From contig CATYOF010000013.1 of the NCBI GenBank assembly GCA_958410215.1, positions 1 through 64,000 on the forward strand: a DNA stretch of 64,000 nt. Reading direction: 5' to 3'. Shown in pieces: positions 34,261-42,922 of this stretch (position 1 is its first letter; each line of letters starts with the position of its first letter). Source of the stretch: an uncultured Cryptobacterium sp. GTDB taxonomy: Bacteria; Actinomycetota; Coriobacteriia; Coriobacteriales; Eggerthellaceae. The position numbers were made by a program, and so were the translations under genes. The notes below the pieces were generated by a model. It was not told where the DNA came from and searched no databases. It saw only the letters and a program-made list of their open reading frames with translations.

Positions 34261-34773
34261 ATGTGGTATGTCGTTCAAGTGGTTGGAGGGCAAGAACATG
34301 CGGTCATCACTCAAATTGAAAAGCTGGTAGATGAAACTACGTTTCGTTCTTGTTTTATCCCCCAGTACGAAATTAAAAAACGTTATGCAGGCGTATGGAA
34401 ATACGTAAAAGAAGTGTTGTTTCCGGGCTATGTGTTTGTGAATACAAAGACTCCGGAAAGGTTTAGAAAAGAACTGGTAAAAGTAAGTCGCATGACTAGG
34501 ATGCTGCACGATGGAAGCGAACATTTTATTCCGTTAGCTGATGATGAAAAAACATTAATTAGCGCATTCATTGGGGACGATGATCACGTTATGAAGATGT
34601 CGGAAGGCATTATTGAAGGCGATGACATCATCATTTTAAAAGGCCCCTTAATGAACCATATTGGCCTGGTGAAAAAGATAGACCGTCATAAACGTTTAGC
34701 ATATTTAGAAATTTACATGTGCGGCCGCCGCACGACCATTAAAGCTGGATTAGAGATTGTCCGAAAACACTAA
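34261..34773 (+). CDS. NusG paralogue, LoaP-like processive antiterminator
   Basis: 170 residues from ATG 34261. The N-terminal NGN domain begins MWYVVQVVGGQEHAV and includes LFPGYVFVNT; a C-terminal KOW domain contains IIEGDDIIILKGPLMNHIGLV. It is a specialised NusG homologue that would bind RNA polymerase and allow read-through of the long polysaccharide operon downstream. A second start, ATG 34168 with a very good AAAGGGAAGG site, would add 31 residues in frame through the T9-G10 tract (coding FFFGGG), so translation may be phase variable. It is followed, with overlap, by the initiating transferase gene. Confidence 0.85.
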   Translation: MWYVVQVVGGQEHAVITQIEKLVDETTFRSCFIPQYEIKKRYAGVWKYVKEVLFPGYVFVNTKTPERFRKELVKVSRMTRMLHDGSEHFIPLADDEKTLISAFIGDDDHVMKMSEGIIEGDDIIILKGPLMNHIGLVKKIDRHKRLAYLEIYMCGRRTTIKAGLEIVRKH

Positions 34774-35659
34774 AGAATTGAATAAAGCTACCGAAGAAGG
34801 CAGTGGTTCTAACTATAGTGAACCTGAAGTAGCGGGCCAGAATATTGAGCAGCTTATTCAACAGGCAAAGCTAGAACCAACGCCTGAAAACGCTGAAAAG
34901 ATTTTCGCTCTAACTTCAGTAAATCCGGCTTTAGAAGAAGCTCTTAACTTTAACGGTAAGCCTGTTTATAGGTTCCTGAAACGAAGCTTTGATATAGCTG
35001 CAAGTGCTGCCGGAATGATTATTTTAAGTTGGCTTATTGTGGGCACTGCGGTTGCGGTAAAAGTTACCAGTCCAGGGCCCATTATTTTTAAACAGCAGCG
35101 CGTTGGTAAAAATAAGCGCTTGTTTAACATCTACAAGTTTCGCACTATGCGTATAGATACCCCCGATTTACCTAGTCATATGATAGACGCAAACGATTGG
35201 CTTACTCCCATTGGAGCTTTAATGCGTCGTTTGAGTTTGGATGAACTACCGCAGCTGTGGAACATTTTCCGTGGCGATATGAGTGCGGTGGGACCACGTC
35301 CGGCCCTTTGGTCGCAGTTCGACTTAATTGCAGAACGCGATTTGTATGGAGCCAATAATGTTCGCCCAGGTTTAACGGGGTGGGCACAAATTAACGGGCG
35401 TGATGAACTTTCAATTAAAGCAAAAGCAATGCGTGATGGCGAATATGTAGCTCGTCGTGGATTACTGTTCGATTTGCGTTGCTTTTTTGGTACATTCGCA
35501 AAACTTTTCACTGGTTCAGGAGTAGTGGAATCAACGGTTCCGGAACCTGAAGGCAATCCCAACTCTAAAGCTATTTCAAGCGAAGAAACAAATACGTCGC
35601 TTTCTGAGAACTCAAGAATATCTGAATCCAATGCGGAAGAAAAAGGCATAGTTGCATGA
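34757..35659 (+). CDS. Polyprenyl-phosphate sugar-1-phosphate transferase (initiating enzyme)
   Basis: 300 residues from TTG 34757, overlapping the previous gene by 17 bases. A polar 70-residue N-terminus is followed by one membrane segment (AGMIILSWLIVGTAVAVKV) and the PglC/WcaJ catalytic region: FKQQRVGKNKRLFNIYKFRTM, SLDELPQLWNIFRGDMS and VGPRP. The enzyme puts the first sugar phosphate on undecaprenyl phosphate. It has the single-helix small form, not the long multi-helix form. A Ser/Glu-rich tail follows the catalytic domain. Confidence 0.92.
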   Translation: MSENTKELNKATEEGSGSNYSEPEVAGQNIEQLIQQAKLEPTPENAEKIFALTSVNPALEEALNFNGKPVYRFLKRSFDIAASAAGMIILSWLIVGTAVAVKVTSPGPIIFKQQRVGKNKRLFNIYKFRTMRIDTPDLPSHMIDANDWLTPIGALMRRLSLDELPQLWNIFRGDMSAVGPRPALWSQFDLIAERDLYGANNVRPGLTGWAQINGRDELSIKAKAMRDGEYVARRGLLFDLRCFFGTFAKLFTGSGVVESTVPEPEGNPNSKAISSEETNTSLSENSRISESNAEEKGIVA

Positions 35660-37110
35660 GTTGTAAGCGTAGTGCAAGTTTACGCACGTTAGTAATTGGC
35701 GCAGGAGAAACTGGATGCATGACGGTAGAACGTATGTTATCTGGTGAGTCCAGTATGCCTGGTGCACCAGTTGCGGCTGTAGATGATAATCCGGCAAAGA
35801 AAAATACCAATGCTGGCGGGGTCCCAGTTGTTGGTGTGTGTTCAGAAATTCCGCAACTGGTAAAAGAATTGCAAATTGACCAAGTGGTGTTTGCTATCCC
35901 TTCCGCAAGTAGGGAAGCGCGTGCGCGTATTTATGACTATTGTCTTGAAGCTGAAGTTCGTGTGTTAGCGGTGCCTCCGTCGCTTTTAGGCACATCTGTT
36001 GAAAAAGTTGAGCGTGTACCTATTAAGCAGGTTGGTGCAACAGAGTTGCTTAGCCGTCCAGAAATTATGCTGGATACAGATGAGGCAATTAACATTATTA
36101 AAGGTAAAACCATTTTGGTTACAGGTGGAGGCGGATCCATTGGATCTGAAATTTGCCGTCAAATTGCAAAAATGCAACCTGCCAAAGTAGTTATCTTTGA
36201 TATTTACGAAAATACCGCTTATGAACTCTATCGTGAACTTTTAAACGAGTATGGCAAAGAAGCATCAAATAAGTTCGTTGTAGAAATTGGTTCCGTTCGT
36301 GATAGTGAACGCTTGTGGGAAGTATTTAATGATTATTCCCCGCAAGTGGTATTCCACGCAGCAGCCCATAAGCATGTTCCTTTGATGGAACATAATCCAC
36401 GTGAAGCGGTACTCAACAATGTATTTGGCACGCTTAATGTTGCAAAATTGTCGCATGAATGGGACGTAGAGCGTTTTGTTTTAATTTCTACTGATAAAGC
36501 AGTAAATCCCACTAATGTTATGGGTGCTACTAAGCGTATGTGTGAAATGATTATGCAGCGCTACGCCAAAATGTCTCCAACTATTTTTACGGCAGTGCGT
36601 TTTGGGAATGTATTAGGAAGTCACGGTTCCGTTATTCCGCTATTTAAAGCACAAATTGCTAAAGGTGGACCCGTGACAGTAACCCATAAAGATGTTACCC
36701 GCTATTTCATGACTATTCCTGAAGCCTCGCGGTTAGTTATTCAAGCAGCAGCCCTTGCTAAGGGTGGAGAAATATTTGTTCTTGATATGGGCGAACCGGT
36801 ACGTATATACGATTTGGCAGAGAAACTGGTTCGCCTATCAGGATTTGAACCTGGTAAAGATATAGAAATAAAAATAACCGGCCTTCGCCCAGGCGAAAAG
36901 CTCTACGAAGAACTATTGATGGACGATGAAGGCGTTATTCCAACTGAACACAAAGACATTACGGTGTCCACAGCAGAGCCTCCAAAGCCTGAAGAAGTTG
37001 ATATTAAGATTAAGAAACTTTCTGAAGTGGTTCATGGGCAATCGACTGATGTTAAAAGCTGTTTAGCTGAAGTTGTTGAAACCTATCACCCTAAAAAGGA
37101 TTTCGAGTGA
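35656..37110 (+). CDS. CapD/WbpM-like nucleotide-sugar 4,6-dehydratase without membrane domain
   Basis: 484 residues starting at ATG 35656 (ATGA overlap). The N-terminal third is a Rossmann-like CoA-binding domain (TLVIGAGETGCMTVERML); the catalytic half has TGGGGSIGSE near 155, STDKAVNPTNVMGATKR and RFGNVLGSHGSVIP. In the Met-Gly-x-x-Lys form of the active site this is the UDP-GlcNAc 4,6-dehydratase group. The four membrane helices of classical CapD/WbpM are absent, so it should be soluble. It likely supplies a 6-deoxy-4-keto sugar for the first residue. Confidence 0.9.
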   Translation: MSCKRSASLRTLVIGAGETGCMTVERMLSGESSMPGAPVAAVDDNPAKKNTNAGGVPVVGVCSEIPQLVKELQIDQVVFAIPSASREARARIYDYCLEAEVRVLAVPPSLLGTSVEKVERVPIKQVGATELLSRPEIMLDTDEAINIIKGKTILVTGGGGSIGSEICRQIAKMQPAKVVIFDIYENTAYELYRELLNEYGKEASNKFVVEIGSVRDSERLWEVFNDYSPQVVFHAAAHKHVPLMEHNPREAVLNNVFGTLNVAKLSHEWDVERFVLISTDKAVNPTNVMGATKRMCEMIMQRYAKMSPTIFTAVRFGNVLGSHGSVIPLFKAQIAKGGPVTVTHKDVTRYFMTIPEASRLVIQAAALAKGGEIFVLDMGEPVRIYDLAEKLVRLSGFEPGKDIEIKITGLRPGEKLYEELLMDDEGVIPTEHKDITVSTAEPPKPEEVDIKIKKLSEVVHGQSTDVKSCLAEVVETYHPKKDFE

Positions 37111-37985
37111 AAAGAGTTTTAATAACAGGCTCTGGAAGCTATGTGGGAACCCATGTGATGAAGCGTCTTCAGGAAGAGCCTGACAAATTTGAAGTTCAAG
37201 AGCTGGATGTTAAGGGCGATGTTTGGAAGACCTTTGATTTTTCAAGTTTTGATAGCGTTTTCCACGTGGCAGGTATTGCTCACGTATCGACCGATCCTTC
37301 GATGGAACCGCTGTATATGCAGGTGAATCGCGATTTGACAATTGATGTTGCCAAGCATGCAAAAGAAGCAGGTGTAAAACAATTTATCTTTATGAGTTCG
37401 GCTATCGTGTATGGGGACGCAACAGTTGATGATAAAGGGCCTATTACATTAGAGACAAGACCCAATCCAGCTAATTTTTATGGCAGGAGTAAGCTGGAGG
37501 CAGAAGTAGGAATCATAAACCTTGCTGATGATACCTTTAATATCGCAATTATGCGTTGTCCCATGATTTACGGGCCTGGGTGTAAAGGCAATTTTCCCTT
37601 GCTTGCAAAGATAGCGCGTACATTGCCATTTTTTCCTGCGTTGAGCAATTGTAGATCGGTGCTCTATGTTGCTAATTTGGCAGAGTTTGTTGCCAAGCTT
37701 GCAGAGTGCGGCAAGGGAGGCATGTATTTTCCCCAGAATAAGGAATATATGTCCACTTCACAAACCGTATTTGAACTAGCGAAGGGACAAGGTAAAAGTA
37801 TTCATCTTTCTCATGCACTTTCCCCTTTTGCTCGTTTTGCTTGTTCCAGGGTTGATACTGCAAAAAAGGCTTTTGGTAATCTTTACTACGGTATGGATAT
37901 GAGCAAATATGGCTTTGAGTATCAAACGATTTCTTTTGAAGAATCCATCAATCAGTACTGCAAAGATTTGGGCGAAGACGCATGA
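37107..37985 (+). CDS. NAD-dependent sugar epimerase/reductase
   Basis: 292 residues from GTG 37107 (overlap GTGA). A short-chain dehydrogenase of the extended type: TGSGSYVGTHV at 7-17, FHVAGIAHV, MSSAIVYGD and the catalytic YGRSK near 132. Adjacent to a 4,6-dehydratase, it may reduce or epimerise the 4-keto sugar to a QuiNAc- or FucNAc-type product; this is inference. A conserved coding length and close packing with the next gene (4-base overlap) place it in the same operon. Confidence 0.85.
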   Translation: MKRVLITGSGSYVGTHVMKRLQEEPDKFEVQELDVKGDVWKTFDFSSFDSVFHVAGIAHVSTDPSMEPLYMQVNRDLTIDVAKHAKEAGVKQFIFMSSAIVYGDATVDDKGPITLETRPNPANFYGRSKLEAEVGIINLADDTFNIAIMRCPMIYGPGCKGNFPLLAKIARTLPFFPALSNCRSVLYVANLAEFVAKLAECGKGGMYFPQNKEYMSTSQTVFELAKGQGKSIHLSHALSPFARFACSRVDTAKKAFGNLYYGMDMSKYGFEYQTISFEESINQYCKDLGEDA

Positions 37986-39100
37986 AGGTAATGTTCATCA
38001 CTGCAGCAACGTTCACTATTCCATGGTTCCGTGAAGATATGCTCAAAGAATTTGCCCGTCGTGCCGATGAAGTTATAGTGCTGGGCGATGAGTCGCTAGA
38101 AAAATGGGATGAGTATTTTGCTGCGATTAATGTTCGATACCTTCCTTATCATGTATCTAGGAATGGCCTGAGTCCTGCCGAAGATATCAAAACGTATCGC
38201 GAATTATGTCGCCTGATCAAGCAGGAAAAACCCGACAAAGTGCTGACGAATTTTGTGAAGGCGAATGTGTACGGATGCATTGCAGCACACAAGGCCGACA
38301 TCAAGGACATTTTTGTAATGATGGGTGGCCTTGGATCGGTATTCCACGGTGACGATACGAAATCCAAGCTTGCACGTAAATTTGTTGTTGCAGAGTATAA
38401 AGCTTCGCTGAAATACGCGAAAAAGATTTTCTTCCAAAACGATGAGGATTCAAATCTGCTTGTTAGCTTGGGATTAGTACGGCGCGATCAGGTTGTTCGT
38501 ATCAATGGATCTGGTGTAAACACGGAACATTTTGCCCAAAAGCCGCTACCTGAAAAGCCTTCGTTTGTGTTTATCGGCCGTTTGGTGCGCGGAAAAGGCG
38601 TAATGGAGTACCTTGAAGCGGCTCGAATGGTAAAGAAGGATCACCCTGAGGCTGAATTCAATCTGGTTGGACCATATGACACGAATCCTTCTGCGTTACA
38701 GCCTTCTGATATCCAGCCGTATATCGACGACGGTACAGTCGTGTACCACGGAGAGCAAAAAGATGTCAGGCCGTATCTCGAAGCGGCATCAGTATTTGTG
38801 CTTCCGTCTTATTACGGTGAAGGTACGCCTAAATCAGCCCTTGAAGCAATGTCGATGGGTAGGCCATTGATTGTTGCTGATGCTGTTGGCTGCCGCGAGG
38901 TTGTTCAAGATGGCGTGAATGGATATCTGGTGCCTCCTCAGGACCCAGTTTCGCTTTCTAAAGCTATGTGCCAACTTATTGAGAATAACGACTCGACGAT
39001 TAACGTAATAGCAGGAAACAGCCGTAGTTTGGCTGAAAGGTTGTTTGATGTTCGTAAAATTAATCATGCAATTTGCGTAACGATGGGGTTCAAGTGTTGA
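37982..39100 (+). CDS. Glycosyltransferase family 4
   Basis: 372 residues. The N-terminal domain opens MKVMFITAATFTIPWFRE; the C-terminal domain shows the GT4 pattern FIGRLVRGKGVMEYLEAA, VYHGEQKDVRPYL and LPSYYGEGTPKSALEAMSMGRPLIVADAVGCREVV with the donor-binding ExxxxxxxE. It adds a sugar to the lipid-linked acceptor at the inner membrane face. The specificity cannot be told. It overlaps the previous gene by 4 bases. Confidence 0.92.
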   Translation: MKVMFITAATFTIPWFREDMLKEFARRADEVIVLGDESLEKWDEYFAAINVRYLPYHVSRNGLSPAEDIKTYRELCRLIKQEKPDKVLTNFVKANVYGCIAAHKADIKDIFVMMGGLGSVFHGDDTKSKLARKFVVAEYKASLKYAKKIFFQNDEDSNLLVSLGLVRRDQVVRINGSGVNTEHFAQKPLPEKPSFVFIGRLVRGKGVMEYLEAARMVKKDHPEAEFNLVGPYDTNPSALQPSDIQPYIDDGTVVYHGEQKDVRPYLEAASVFVLPSYYGEGTPKSALEAMSMGRPLIVADAVGCREVVQDGVNGYLVPPQDPVSLSKAMCQLIENNDSTINVIAGNSRSLAERLFDVRKINHAICVTMGFKC

Positions 39101-39657
39101 GCGAAGCGAAACGTTACATTCGTGCGACTATACGAGTTTTAGCAACAAATCTGAGGCTTGGAATAGGTAAGGTTGCTCATGGCAAAAAACTGAAGTTTCA
39201 TCCAGCCACTTGTTTAGCGCTATCGGATGAAATCACCATATCTCGAAATGCACGAGTTGATTTTGGACGTGGTCTGAGAACACGCGGCGGCTGTGTGTTC
39301 AATGTACAGGAAGAAGGGCATTTGCGATTTGGACGAGGCGTATTTTTAAATCGTGGATGTCAAATTAACTGCCACTATCAGGTTTCCGTGGGAGAACATT
39401 GCGAATTCGGCCCTAATGTTTTGGTGTTTGACCATGATCATTTTTTTAAAGATGGAGAGCTGAAAGCTAAAGATTTTCAGTATGGAGCAATATCTATCGG
39501 AGATGGATGCTGGATAGGGGCTAATGCAATCATCCTTCGCGGTACGGAAATAGGTGAACATAGCGTTATCGCGGCGGGTAGCATTGTGAAGGGGAAGATA
39601 CCACCCAACTCGCTTGTGCTTCAAAAAAGAGATACAGAAATTAGGCACGTAGGCTAA
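39094..39657 (+). CDS. Hexapeptide-repeat acetyltransferase
   Basis: About 187 residues. The start is a GTG (39094) or TTG (39097) after GGGG at 39085-39088, overlapping the previous stop. It forms a left-handed beta-helix of hexapeptide repeats (ITISRNARVDFGRG, LRFGRGVFLNRGCQI, VSVGEHCEFGPNV, ISIGDGCWIGANAIILRG) with the active-site histidine in FDHDHF. It resembles WcaF/CapG-type acetyltransferases and likely O-acetylates a sugar of the repeat unit. Confidence 0.9.
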   Translation: MLSEAKRYIRATIRVLATNLRLGIGKVAHGKKLKFHPATCLALSDEITISRNARVDFGRGLRTRGGCVFNVQEEGHLRFGRGVFLNRGCQINCHYQVSVGEHCEFGPNVLVFDHDHFFKDGELKAKDFQYGAISIGDGCWIGANAIILRGTEIGEHSVIAAGSIVKGKIPPNSLVLQKRDTEIRHVG

Positions 39658-39676
39658 GCAAAGTCGGAGTTGTCAA

Positions 39677-40789
39677 ATGCTAAGGGTGGCACAAGCAATC
39701 GGTAGCTTAAATATAGGCGGATCACAGATTTTTGTGATGAACCTATACAGGAACATAGATAGAAACAAGGTGCAGTTTGATTTTATAGTCGATCACCCAA
39801 ATGAGTTGTATCTTGCTAATGAAATAGAGAAACTTGGGGGCCGAGTATTTACGATATGTCCATTTAAGGGTACCAATCTTTTTCTATATAAAAAACAATG
39901 GAGAGAACTTCTTGTAAGTCATCCGGAATGGACGATTTTGCATAGTCACGTCCGCAGCACAGCTTCGCTGTATATTCCTGTCGCTCATTCTTTAGGCATA
40001 AAAACGATAATTCATAGCCATAGCACTGCGGAGTCGCGTAATCCTACAGCATTGATAAAAAGGCTTCTTGAATTTCCCCTGCGTTATCAAGCCGATTATT
40101 TCTTCTCATGCTCTGACGATGCAGGTCGATGGCTATTTGGGAATAAATTGGTAAATCAAGGCAGGGTTGTGATTGTGCCAAATGCAATTGATGCCTTATC
40201 CTTCAAATTTGATGCTGGAATCCGTGAATCCGTTAGATCAGAATTAAATATAGACGATGGTGCATTCGTAATGGGCCACGTAGGTCGTATGGTGCCAGTA
40301 AAAAATCATGAGTTTATTTTGCGAGTATTTCAGCAGGTGCATGCAAGAAATGGCAATTCAAAACTTTTGCTAATTGGTGATGGGCCCGATCGCAAGAATC
40401 TAGAGAAGCTTTCATCTGAACTCGGCATCAATGACAGTGTAATTTTCGCTGGGTTGCGGGGCGATATTAACAGATGTCTTCAGGCGATGGATCTCTTTAT
40501 TATGCCTTCGTTATACGAAGGCTTTCCAGTGTCGCTACTGGAGGCTCAAGCGTCAGGGTTGCCATGCGTGGTTTCTGATGTAATCACAATGGAGACTGAT
40601 GTGTGTTTTGAGGCGATTCAGAGATTAAGCCTACAGGATGAATTAGGTATGTGGGTGGAAACATGTTGTAGGAAGGAAACTCACTTTCGGGAAGAAGCCT
40701 ACAAGTCGGTTCTCGAATCTGGCTTTGATGTGCATGTAAACTCAATGAAGATACAAGAATATTATTTAACGATTTGCAATGAAGGATAG
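39677..40789 (+). CDS. Glycosyltransferase family 4 (EpsF-like)
   Basis: 370 residues. MLRVAQAIGSLNIGGSQIFVMNLYR at the N-terminus, HSHVRSTAS and HSHSTA, then the GT4 C-terminal motif GHVGRMVPVKNHEFIL, LIGDGPDRKNL, FAGLRGDINRCLQAMDLFIMPSLYEGFPVSLLEAQASGLP. A retaining hexosyltransferase that extends the repeat unit. From here to about 48.6 kb base composition looks more AT-rich than in the flanking genes, suggesting a horizontally acquired segment. Confidence 0.92.
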   Translation: MLRVAQAIGSLNIGGSQIFVMNLYRNIDRNKVQFDFIVDHPNELYLANEIEKLGGRVFTICPFKGTNLFLYKKQWRELLVSHPEWTILHSHVRSTASLYIPVAHSLGIKTIIHSHSTAESRNPTALIKRLLEFPLRYQADYFFSCSDDAGRWLFGNKLVNQGRVVIVPNAIDALSFKFDAGIRESVRSELNIDDGAFVMGHVGRMVPVKNHEFILRVFQQVHARNGNSKLLLIGDGPDRKNLEKLSSELGINDSVIFAGLRGDINRCLQAMDLFIMPSLYEGFPVSLLEAQASGLPCVVSDVITMETDVCFEAIQRLSLQDELGMWVETCCRKETHFREEAYKSVLESGFDVHVNSMKIQEYYLTICNEG

Positions 40790-40871
40790 CGCGATAAATG
40801 TCGATATTGGTTGACAATGTAAGCATAGATGCATCTATGCTTTGACATAGGCTTCAAGGGGTGGTGGAGCT

Positions 40872-41606
40872 ATGACACGATATATAATTCGACTTGATGA
40901 TGCATGTCCATGGAGAGATATTGATGCTTGGAAGGAAATAGAGGCGCTTCTAGATTCCTATGGGATAAAGCCGCTGGTTGGCATCATCCCAAAATGTGAA
41001 GATCCGTCACTTCGTGAGTATCAATATGATGGAGCATTTTGGGATTTAGCGCGTTGCTGGCAGAAAAAGGGATGGATTATAGCAATGCATGGCTTCAATC
41101 ATGTTTATAGCACTGAATACGGAGGGGTAAATCCAGTTAATGCTCGTTCGGAATTTGCTGGCGAATCTTTAAGCATACAGCGAAAAAAAATAAAAGAAGG
41201 TTTAAAAATATTAGAGTTGAATGCTTTAGAGCCGAGGGTGTTTTTTGCTCCATCGCATACTTTTGACAAAAACACTCTTATTGCGATACGCGAAGAGAGC
41301 AATATTAGAATTATCTCGGACACTGTTGCTAACAGAGCTTATTTCTCCGATGGATTTACATTTGTACCATTGCAATCTGGAAGAGTTAGACGCATCCCGC
41401 TTCATACGGTGACCTTTTGCTATCACCCAAATATCATGACGCAAGCGGACTTCGATAATCTTGAGTCTTTTCTAAGACGGTACTCGAACTTATTTGTTGC
41501 TTTTCCTGCTGACATGGTTAGCAGACGGAAATCATTGTTTGATTCGGTGGTTTCTTGCCTGTATTTCTTCCAGAACAAAGTGCGTCATCGTCTGGTTGCA
41601 AAATGA
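40872..41606 (+). CDS. DUF2334 polysaccharide deacetylase-like protein
   Basis: 244 residues with the DUF2334 signature: IIRLDDACPW near the N-terminus (metal-binding Asp-Asp), AMHGFNHVYS and RVFFAPSHTFDKN. The family belongs to the carbohydrate esterase 4 fold and likely removes acetyl groups from polymer sugars. ATG 40872 has a GTGGTGGAG upstream. The last four bases overlap the following gene. Confidence 0.88.
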   Translation: MTRYIIRLDDACPWRDIDAWKEIEALLDSYGIKPLVGIIPKCEDPSLREYQYDGAFWDLARCWQKKGWIIAMHGFNHVYSTEYGGVNPVNARSEFAGESLSIQRKKIKEGLKILELNALEPRVFFAPSHTFDKNTLIAIREESNIRIISDTVANRAYFSDGFTFVPLQSGRVRRIPLHTVTFCYHPNIMTQADFDNLESFLRRYSNLFVAFPADMVSRRKSLFDSVVSCLYFFQNKVRHRLVAK

Positions 41607-42922
41607 TCATCCTTCTAATACTGATACTACTGATAATGCTGTTTTTGAGCATGCTTCTATTTAAAGGGGATATTTTTCATCCTGCATGCATGTCTATTCT
41701 GGAATTTTTAGTCGTTTCCATTGTGTGCATGTTCGCACTAGATGGATGGGGAGTCAGCATTGATGGCTCTGTAGTTATCGTGGTAGTTCTATTGCTGTTC
41801 TCATTTGTTGGTGGGTCTTTGCTTGCGAATCAATCCAGGCTGCTTATACGGGAAGGTGATAGGCCGAAATCGCAAGATGCAAAATTAAGTTTACGAACAA
41901 GGCATATCATTCTCATGATTTTTATCTGCGGAGTAGCTCTAGCGGTTACGTTTCAACAATCACTTGCTTTGGCACTTTCTGCTGGATATATGGATGATAT
42001 GTATATGGGATCTTTTGTGTCTACCGCGCTAGAGGAGAGCGGTCTGCCGCTATATGTGGTGTTACTCCAGTCTATTTCTCAAGGCATAGCGTATGTTTCT
42101 TTTTATCTGTTTGCGAAAAATTTTACGTTGAAGAAAAGAATTAACTTCCTCTATTTAATCCCCAGCATACTCTATTTTATTACTGCCTCATTCAATACTT
42201 CTCGTGCGACGCTATTTGCTTGTGTTGTTTATGCTCTTTATTGCATTGTGATTTCTTACTACTTTGCAACGGGAAAAGATGGTATGGATATAAAGAAGGG
42301 AATGAAGGTCTTATGCATCGGCCTTCTTGCTTTAGTAATATTTGTAATGGCGTTTGTTGCTCTTGGAAATTACACTGGAAAAACTCAAGCATATGGATTC
42401 ATGAACACTATCATGATCTATTTCGGCAGCTCAATTGCGAATCTAAGCGAATATCTTCAGAGTCTATCATTAAGCGATTTTATTTTACCGTCGGATACTC
42501 CTGGCAAAGAAACCTTGTTTGGGCTGACATATACCCTCAGCAGGCTTGGATTTCCGACAGAGACAGGGGTACATTTTCTTGATTTTATTCAATATGCTAA
42601 TGGTGATAGCTCAAATGTATATACAAGCTTTCGAAGATATATTGAAGACTATGGCTTTCTTTTTGCAGTACTAATCCAATTTTGGATTGGGTATATATAT
42701 ACATATTTTTATCAGCGCGCAAAGCATAGTGGGTCCGATGCGCTGGTGATAAGCTACGCTTTTTTGAGTTTCTATCTGTTGTATCAATGCTTCGAAGAAC
42801 AAATACTATATTCTTTCTTATCTGTTTCACAGCTTCTATCCGTGGCATCGATAGGTATCGTTTATTTCATCGTGAAGAAAATAGCTACAAGTCATGGCGT
42901 TGAGAAAGCGCATGAATCTTAA
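41603..42922 (+). CDS. Wzy-like oligosaccharide repeat-unit polymerase
   Basis: 439 residues, a polytopic membrane protein with about 10-12 predicted helices and a large outside loop before the last third (around residues 300-345, PSDTPGKETLFGLTYTL). The start ATG 41603 overlaps the stop of the deacetylase gene. Wzy sequences are very diverse, so the assignment rests on topology, the typical length and its location beside a flippase and glycosyltransferases. Codon use is AT-rich. Confidence 0.78.
   Translation: MIILLILILLIMLFLSMLLFKGDIFHPACMSILEFLVVSIVCMFALDGWGVSIDGSVVIVVVLLLFSFVGGSLLANQSRLLIREGDRPKSQDAKLSLRTRHIILMIFICGVALAVTFQQSLALALSAGYMDDMYMGSFVSTALEESGLPLYVVLLQSISQGIAYVSFYLFAKNFTLKKRINFLYLIPSILYFITASFNTSRATLFACVVYALYCIVISYYFATGKDGMDIKKGMKVLCIGLLALVIFVMAFVALGNYTGKTQAYGFMNTIMIYFGSSIANLSEYLQSLSLSDFILPSDTPGKETLFGLTYTLSRLGFPTETGVHFLDFIQYANGDSSNVYTSFRRYIEDYGFLFAVLIQFWIGYIYTYFYQRAKHSGSDALVISYAFLSFYLLYQCFEEQILYSFLSVSQLLSVASIGIVYFIVKKIATSHGVEKAHES

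Noticed and set aside
33928..34524. Reverse-strand frame of 198 residues across the leader and NusG-type gene
   Set aside because: It overlaps the clear NusG homology and a structured leader, and its sequence shows no domain.
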